Below, piece after piece: positions 6,250 through 8,969 of a stretch of DNA of 8,969 bases (position 1 is its first letter; each line of letters starts with the position of its first letter). The notes below the pieces were generated by a model. The model worked only from the letters and a program-made list of their open reading frames with translations, was not told the origin of the DNA and searched no databases. The DNA lies in contig DEFD01000038.1 in the NCBI GenBank assembly GCA_002350615.1, positions 1-8,969 on the forward strand. Reading direction: 5' to 3'. This DNA is from Bacteroidales bacterium UBA2861. Its GTDB lineage: Bacteria > Bacteroidota > Bacteroidia > Bacteroidales > UBA932. The position numbers and the translations under genes are program-made.

Positions 6250-7269
6250 ATGAAACTGAACTATCCCGAAATGCTCCAGAACATCAAGATGAGCATCTTC
6301 ACCGGCGACCACAGCGCGGTCTATTCCCTGGCTTGCGCGATAGCTTGCATCGCGGCGATGGTATCCTTGCTCTGGTGGTACAACAAGATGCTCAACGACC
6401 CTTACGGTCGGCTGGACATGCGGGCCATCGTCCGTACCGGCGTGGTGCTTTTCCTCACCTGCAACTTCTACAGCTTCGTGCTGGTTCCCTTCGATTCCAT
6501 CACGCACATTGTAACCAAGGCCATCACTGCTTCTGTGGACAAAGACCACAGCGGCATCATCGGCAAGGTGAACGAGGCGCTGGCCGAAAGCGAGCGCAAC
6601 GACCGCGAGAATTCCCTGGCCGGCAAGTTGGAAGAGGAATCATCGAAGAGCCTCACTTCGACTTCCGACAGCGGGGCCTCCGGGGAAACCTCCTTCGTCC
6701 TGGAGTCTATGACTGAGGACAAAATCGCCTCCGGAAAGAAAAAGAACTGGTTCCAGAAGACCTGGGAGAGCATCAAGCTGGTGGTGAGTATGAAGATTGG
6801 CGACACTGTGGAAAAGGCTTCAACCTGCATTTCCTGGCTGATGTCGCTCATCATCAAGATTGTCCAGTGGATCCTGCTGGCGGTGAGCAGCATCTACCTG
6901 ATTATCCTCGGGTTCATCGGCCCTTTCGTCTTCGCCTTTTCACTGATGCCGGGCTTCACCAACAACATTTCCACCTGGGTGGCCCGGTACATCCAGATTT
7001 CCTTCTGGGTGCCGATGGCGGCCATCGTGGACTTCGTGAATTTCAAGGTCAAGGACGCCCTGATTCTGGAATTCTGGAAGGCAGGGTTCGGGGCACGGAT
7101 GGCCTTCCCAATCCATATGATTCTCATCGATGCAGTGCTCCTGATTACGCTACTGGCCATCCCGACGCTCAGCTCCTGGGTCATCACTTCGGCCGGCGCA
7201 TCGGATGTGAACCGCTCCATCGCCACTACTGCCCAAAAGGGCGCTATGCTTTTAGGAAAATTCAAATAA
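6250..7269 (+). CDS. traJ: TraJ, polytopic inner-membrane protein (VirB6-like)
   Basis: This is a 339-residue integral membrane protein. Hydrophobic segments lie at about residues 23-43, 59-80, 194-214, 214-234, 246-262 and 287-313. Between the second and third is a long hydrophilic, Ser/Glu/Lys-rich region (about 94-180) with a low-complexity SSKSLTSTSDSGASGE stretch. The second half (ILLAVSSIYLIILGFIGPFVFAFSLMPGF, then WVARYIQISFWVPMAAIVDF) is the conserved part of Bacteroidota TraJ, and the FIGPFVFAFSL...W...YI..SFW..M layout resembles VirB6/TrbL proteins, which form the inner-membrane channel. It lies between traI and traK as in CTnDOT, 5 nt and 9 nt away respectively. The start codon at 6250 follows the traI stop with no clear ribosome site. 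Confidence 0.88.
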   Translation: MKLNYPEMLQNIKMSIFTGDHSAVYSLACAIACIAAMVSLLWWYNKMLNDPYGRLDMRAIVRTGVVLFLTCNFYSFVLVPFDSITHIVTKAITASVDKDHSGIIGKVNEALAESERNDRENSLAGKLEEESSKSLTSTSDSGASGETSFVLESMTEDKIASGKKKNWFQKTWESIKLVVSMKIGDTVEKASTCISWLMSLIIKIVQWILLAVSSIYLIILGFIGPFVFAFSLMPGFTNNISTWVARYIQISFWVPMAAIVDFVNFKVKDALILEFWKAGFGARMAFPIHMILIDAVLLITLLAIPTLSSWVITSAGASDVNRSIATTAQKGAMLLGKFK

Positions 7270-7278
7270 AACACGGTT

Positions 7279-7908
7279 ATGAATAAGATTCTAGGAATGA
7301 CACGGGACATCGAGAAGTCCTTCAAAAAGCTCAACTCGCTGACGCTGGTTGCGGTCTGCGGGTCCCTGCTTTTCGCCCTCGTCATAGGGCTATACTCCCT
7401 TTCCTTTGCCGAAAAGCAGCGGCAGAAAATCTACGTGCTGGACCAGGGCAAGAGCCTTCTTTTGGCCTTGCAGACCGACGCCATCATGAGTAAGGACGTG
7501 GAAATCCGCGACCACGTGACGCGCTTTCACGAACTGATGTTCACCCTCTCCCCGCAAAAGCAGACGATTCAGGAGAATCTGGACCGGGCTTTCAACCTTG
7601 CGGACCGCAGCGCCTGGGAATACTCCCAGGACCTCGCCGAGAAAGGTTACTACTCCCGGCTGATATCGGCCAACATCTCCCAGCAGATGATTGTGGATTC
7701 AGTAAAGTTTGTGGGAACCGGATACCCCTGGCAGGTGGAGACCTACGCTCGCCAGTATGTGGTACGGGAAAGCACGGTTTCCCAGTACTCGTTCGTATCG
7801 ACCTGCCAGATTCTGGAGGGCCGCCGCTCCGATGTGAACCCTCACGGCCTTCTCATTGAGAAGTTCAAGGTGGTGAAAAATGACCTTGTTGAAACCCGCA
7901 AGCGATGA
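7279..7908 (+). CDS. traK: TraK, VirB8-like inner-membrane/periplasmic protein
   Basis: This 209-residue bitopic protein has a short cytoplasmic N-terminus, one membrane segment (about residues 22-43) and a periplasmic domain, the topology of VirB8-type assembly factors. Recognisable TraK landmarks are VKFVGTGYPWQVETYARQYVVRESTV (about 142-167) and NPHGLLIEKFKVVKND (187-202), the latter close to the C-terminal signature of Bacteroidota TraK proteins. VirB8-like proteins bridge the inner-membrane platform and the periplasmic core. Start ATG 7279 is 9 nt after traJ. The stop overlaps the next small ORF by 4 nt (ATGA), which indicates coupled translation. Confidence 0.9.
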   Translation: MNKILGMTRDIEKSFKKLNSLTLVAVCGSLLFALVIGLYSLSFAEKQRQKIYVLDQGKSLLLALQTDAIMSKDVEIRDHVTRFHELMFTLSPQKQTIQENLDRAFNLADRSAWEYSQDLAEKGYYSRLISANISQQMIVDSVKFVGTGYPWQVETYARQYVVRESTVSQYSFVSTCQILEGRRSDVNPHGLLIEKFKVVKNDLVETRKR

Positions 7909-8021
7909 AAGAGATTCGTAACGATTCACGCCTTGCGAAGGTGCTGGTATACTGCGGCATTGCCGCGTGCGTCGTAGGCGCACTGTTCTATTTGTATAAA
8001 GCTTATATGATGATTGCATGA
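7905..8021 (+). CDS. 38-residue single-TM protein in the traL position
   Basis: This short ORF starts with an ATGA overlap on the traK stop and ends 1 nt before traM, so it fits exactly between two operon genes. The product has a charged basic N-terminus (MKEIRNDSRLAK), one hydrophobic segment at about residues 13-32 (VLVYCGIAACVVGALFYLYK) and a very short tail. In CTnDOT-type operons this slot holds traL, a small protein (around 100 residues, DUF3989 type) with one TM helix. This ORF keeps the position and the TM helix but is much shorter. Whether it is a reduced TraL or a replacement cannot be decided by eye. The gapless packing argues that it is translated. Confidence 0.68.
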   Translation: MKEIRNDSRLAKVLVYCGIAACVVGALFYLYKAYMMIA

Positions 8022-8022
8022 T

Positions 8023-8969
8023 ATGGAAGATTCAAAGAAAAAATGGATACTGTTTGCGGCATTGGCCGTTATTGTGATAGGGCTCGTGGCGGTCCTGATC
8101 GTGACCGTTTTCAAGCCGGCCGGACCTGCTGCGCCGTCAGAGAACTCCGTGTCCGCCGTGATTCCGGACGGCGAAGCGTCCCGGATGGAGGACAGCAAGT
8201 CCAAGGTTTACCGAGGCTCCACCGAGAGCTATTTTGCAGAGCTGGATGCGGCCGATGCGGCCGGGGAGGATATCTCCCTGCTGTCATCAGATGGAACGGC
8301 ATCGGTTCCTGCAGTAGCTCCTGCCGCCGGATCCAGTGCTCCGGAAGATGCTGTTTCACGGGTGTTCTCACCCGCCCCATCGCCAGCCGCATCGTCCGCT
8401 CCGGCCCGCCGTTCTTCAGGCGGAGGAGCATCCCGGCCGATGACGGAAGATGAGCGCCTGGACTATGACCGGCGCCGTGCCGAGATGGTCCGGGATGTAC
8501 TGGTCGGAGGGGCGGACGCATCTTCTTCGGAAGCTGCGGAGGTAGCCCCGGAGGCCCGACCGGAGCCTATCGACCTCTCCTCCGTCGGTGCTTCCGACGG
8601 CATCATTTCCTCTCTGGAAGATTCCCCTTCTGATGCCTCGGTCGGCTATGGCGTGCGCCCCTTCAAATGTATGTTTGTCCGGGACCAGAAGCTCACATCC
8701 GGTCAGCGCGTGACCGTTAGGCTATTGGAGGACTATGTGGAAGGAAACGTGCGGATTCCGGCCAATACGCATCTTGCCGCCATCTGCAAGATTGGCGACC
8801 GGCTGGAGCTGCAGATCCGCTCCCTGGAGATGAACGGACGCATCGTCCCCTTGGCACTAGATGCCTACGATACCGACGGCCTCCCGGGCATCTACTGTCC
8901 GGAGACCTCTTCGACCAAGAATTCCCGGGAAGTCTCCCGGGACGCCCTCACTGCCGGTACTACCGCCTT
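8023..8969 (+). CDS. traM: TraM, VirB10-like conjugative transposon protein, 3'-truncated by window edge
   Basis: The first 315 residues are visible and the frame is still open at the right edge. The protein starts with a basic N-terminus and one membrane segment (about residues 8-30). Next come a Bacteroidota TraM-like motif (VIPDGEASRMEDSKSKVY, 46-63) and a long Ala/Ser/Pro-rich linker (about 88-140). A second charged/low-complexity part (141-208) leads to the conserved TraM domain: TSGQRVTVRLLEDY (225-238), IPANTHLAAICKIGDRL (245-261), SLEMNGRIVPLALDAYDTDGLPGIY (267-291). TM plus proline-rich periplasmic linker plus C-terminal domain is the VirB10 architecture, which couples the inner-membrane ATPases to the outer-membrane pore. 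The ATG at 8023 is 1 nt after the preceding small ORF; a later in-frame start would cut into the TM region. Based on family members I expect roughly a further 100 residues or so off the edge. Confidence 0.9.
   Translation, partial: MEDSKKKWILFAALAVIVIGLVAVLIVTVFKPAGPAAPSENSVSAVIPDGEASRMEDSKSKVYRGSTESYFAELDAADAAGEDISLLSSDGTASVPAVAPAAGSSAPEDAVSRVFSPAPSPAASSAPARRSSGGGASRPMTEDERLDYDRRRAEMVRDVLVGGADASSSEAAEVAPEARPEPIDLSSVGASDGIISSLEDSPSDASVGYGVRPFKCMFVRDQKLTSGQRVTVRLLEDYVEGNVRIPANTHLAAICKIGDRLELQIRSLEMNGRIVPLALDAYDTDGLPGIYCPETSSTKNSREVSRDALTAGTTA

Noticed and set aside
6135..6716. Plus-strand open frame of about 190 codons across traI-traJ
   Set aside because: It is out of frame with the secreted TraI and the membrane protein TraJ, and the product is His/Arg/Gln-rich with no family resemblance.
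6894..7385. Antisense open frame of about 160 codons across traJ-traK
   Set aside because: It spans the junction of two clear tra genes, has no ribosome site or recognisable family, and its composition is that of a shadow frame.
8280..8440. Repetitive-looking Ala/Ser/Pro-coding stretch as a DNA repeat
   Set aside because: The codons vary and no unit repeats exactly; it is the flexible periplasmic linker expected in TraM/VirB10-like proteins.
8043..8453. Alternative frames of about 136 codons on both strands in the traM 5' half
   Set aside because: The traM frame has the TM segment, the linker and the conserved domain; the alternatives are Cys/Arg- or Pro-rich by-products of its Ala/Ser/Pro-coding linker.

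Overview
The window is most likely from a Bacteroidota (order Bacteroidales) genome. It carries the front half of a CTnDOT-type conjugative transposon (ICE) transfer operon. The evidence is the Bacteroidota-specific Tra families in their usual order (ParA-like TraA, TraE, TraF, TraG, TraI, TraJ, TraK, TraM). It is supported by promoter-like boxes matching the Bacteroides -7 consensus TAnnTTTG and by the lack of a Shine-Dalgarno sequence before several genes. Base composition looks clearly richer in G+C than Bacteroides fragilis or B. thetaiotaomicron DNA, so a higher-GC Bacteroidales host (for example Alistipes-like or an uncultured gut lineage) is my inference, not an identification.

Layout. 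Positions 2-631 (+) are the 3' part of an AbiEii/AbiGii-type nucleotidyltransferase toxin gene that begins before the window. Positions 615-1526 (-) encode a WYL-type HTH transcriptional regulator, convergent with the toxin gene and overlapping its 3' end by 17 bp. Positions 1527-1665 are a short divergent regulatory region with a -7-like box for each direction, a 10-bp-phased direct repeat and a possible hairpin over the first tra start codon. From 1666 to the right edge a single tightly packed plus-strand operon runs: traA (ParA ATPase, 1666), a 64-residue unknown ORF (2369), traE (2576), traF (2890), traG (3174), traI (5621), traJ (6250), traK (7279), a 38-residue one-TM ORF in the traL position (7905) and traM (8023, cut by the window edge).

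How it works together. TraE (VirB2/pilin-like), TraF (VirB3-like), TraG (VirB4 ATPase), TraI (periplasmic VirB5-like), TraJ (polytopic VirB6-like), TraK (VirB8-like) and TraM (VirB10-like) are the inner-membrane and periplasmic parts of a type IV secretion system that exports ICE DNA to a recipient. TraN-TraQ, the coupling protein, the relaxase and oriT are not in the window. Junctions are overlaps of 4-14 nt or gaps of 1-12 nt, so translational coupling within one transcript is likely. The divergent WYL regulator is the best candidate for control of the tra promoter. The AbiE-like toxin is probably accessory cargo for phage defence or element maintenance.

The core genes belong to a known system type. 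The less ordinary parts are the two very small ORFs in the traB-D and traL slots, the absence of a traH-like gene between traG and traI, and the layout of the WYL/tra divergent control region. I see no rRNA, tRNA, CRISPR array, insertion sequence or attachment site, and no gene-free stretch longer than 300 bases.
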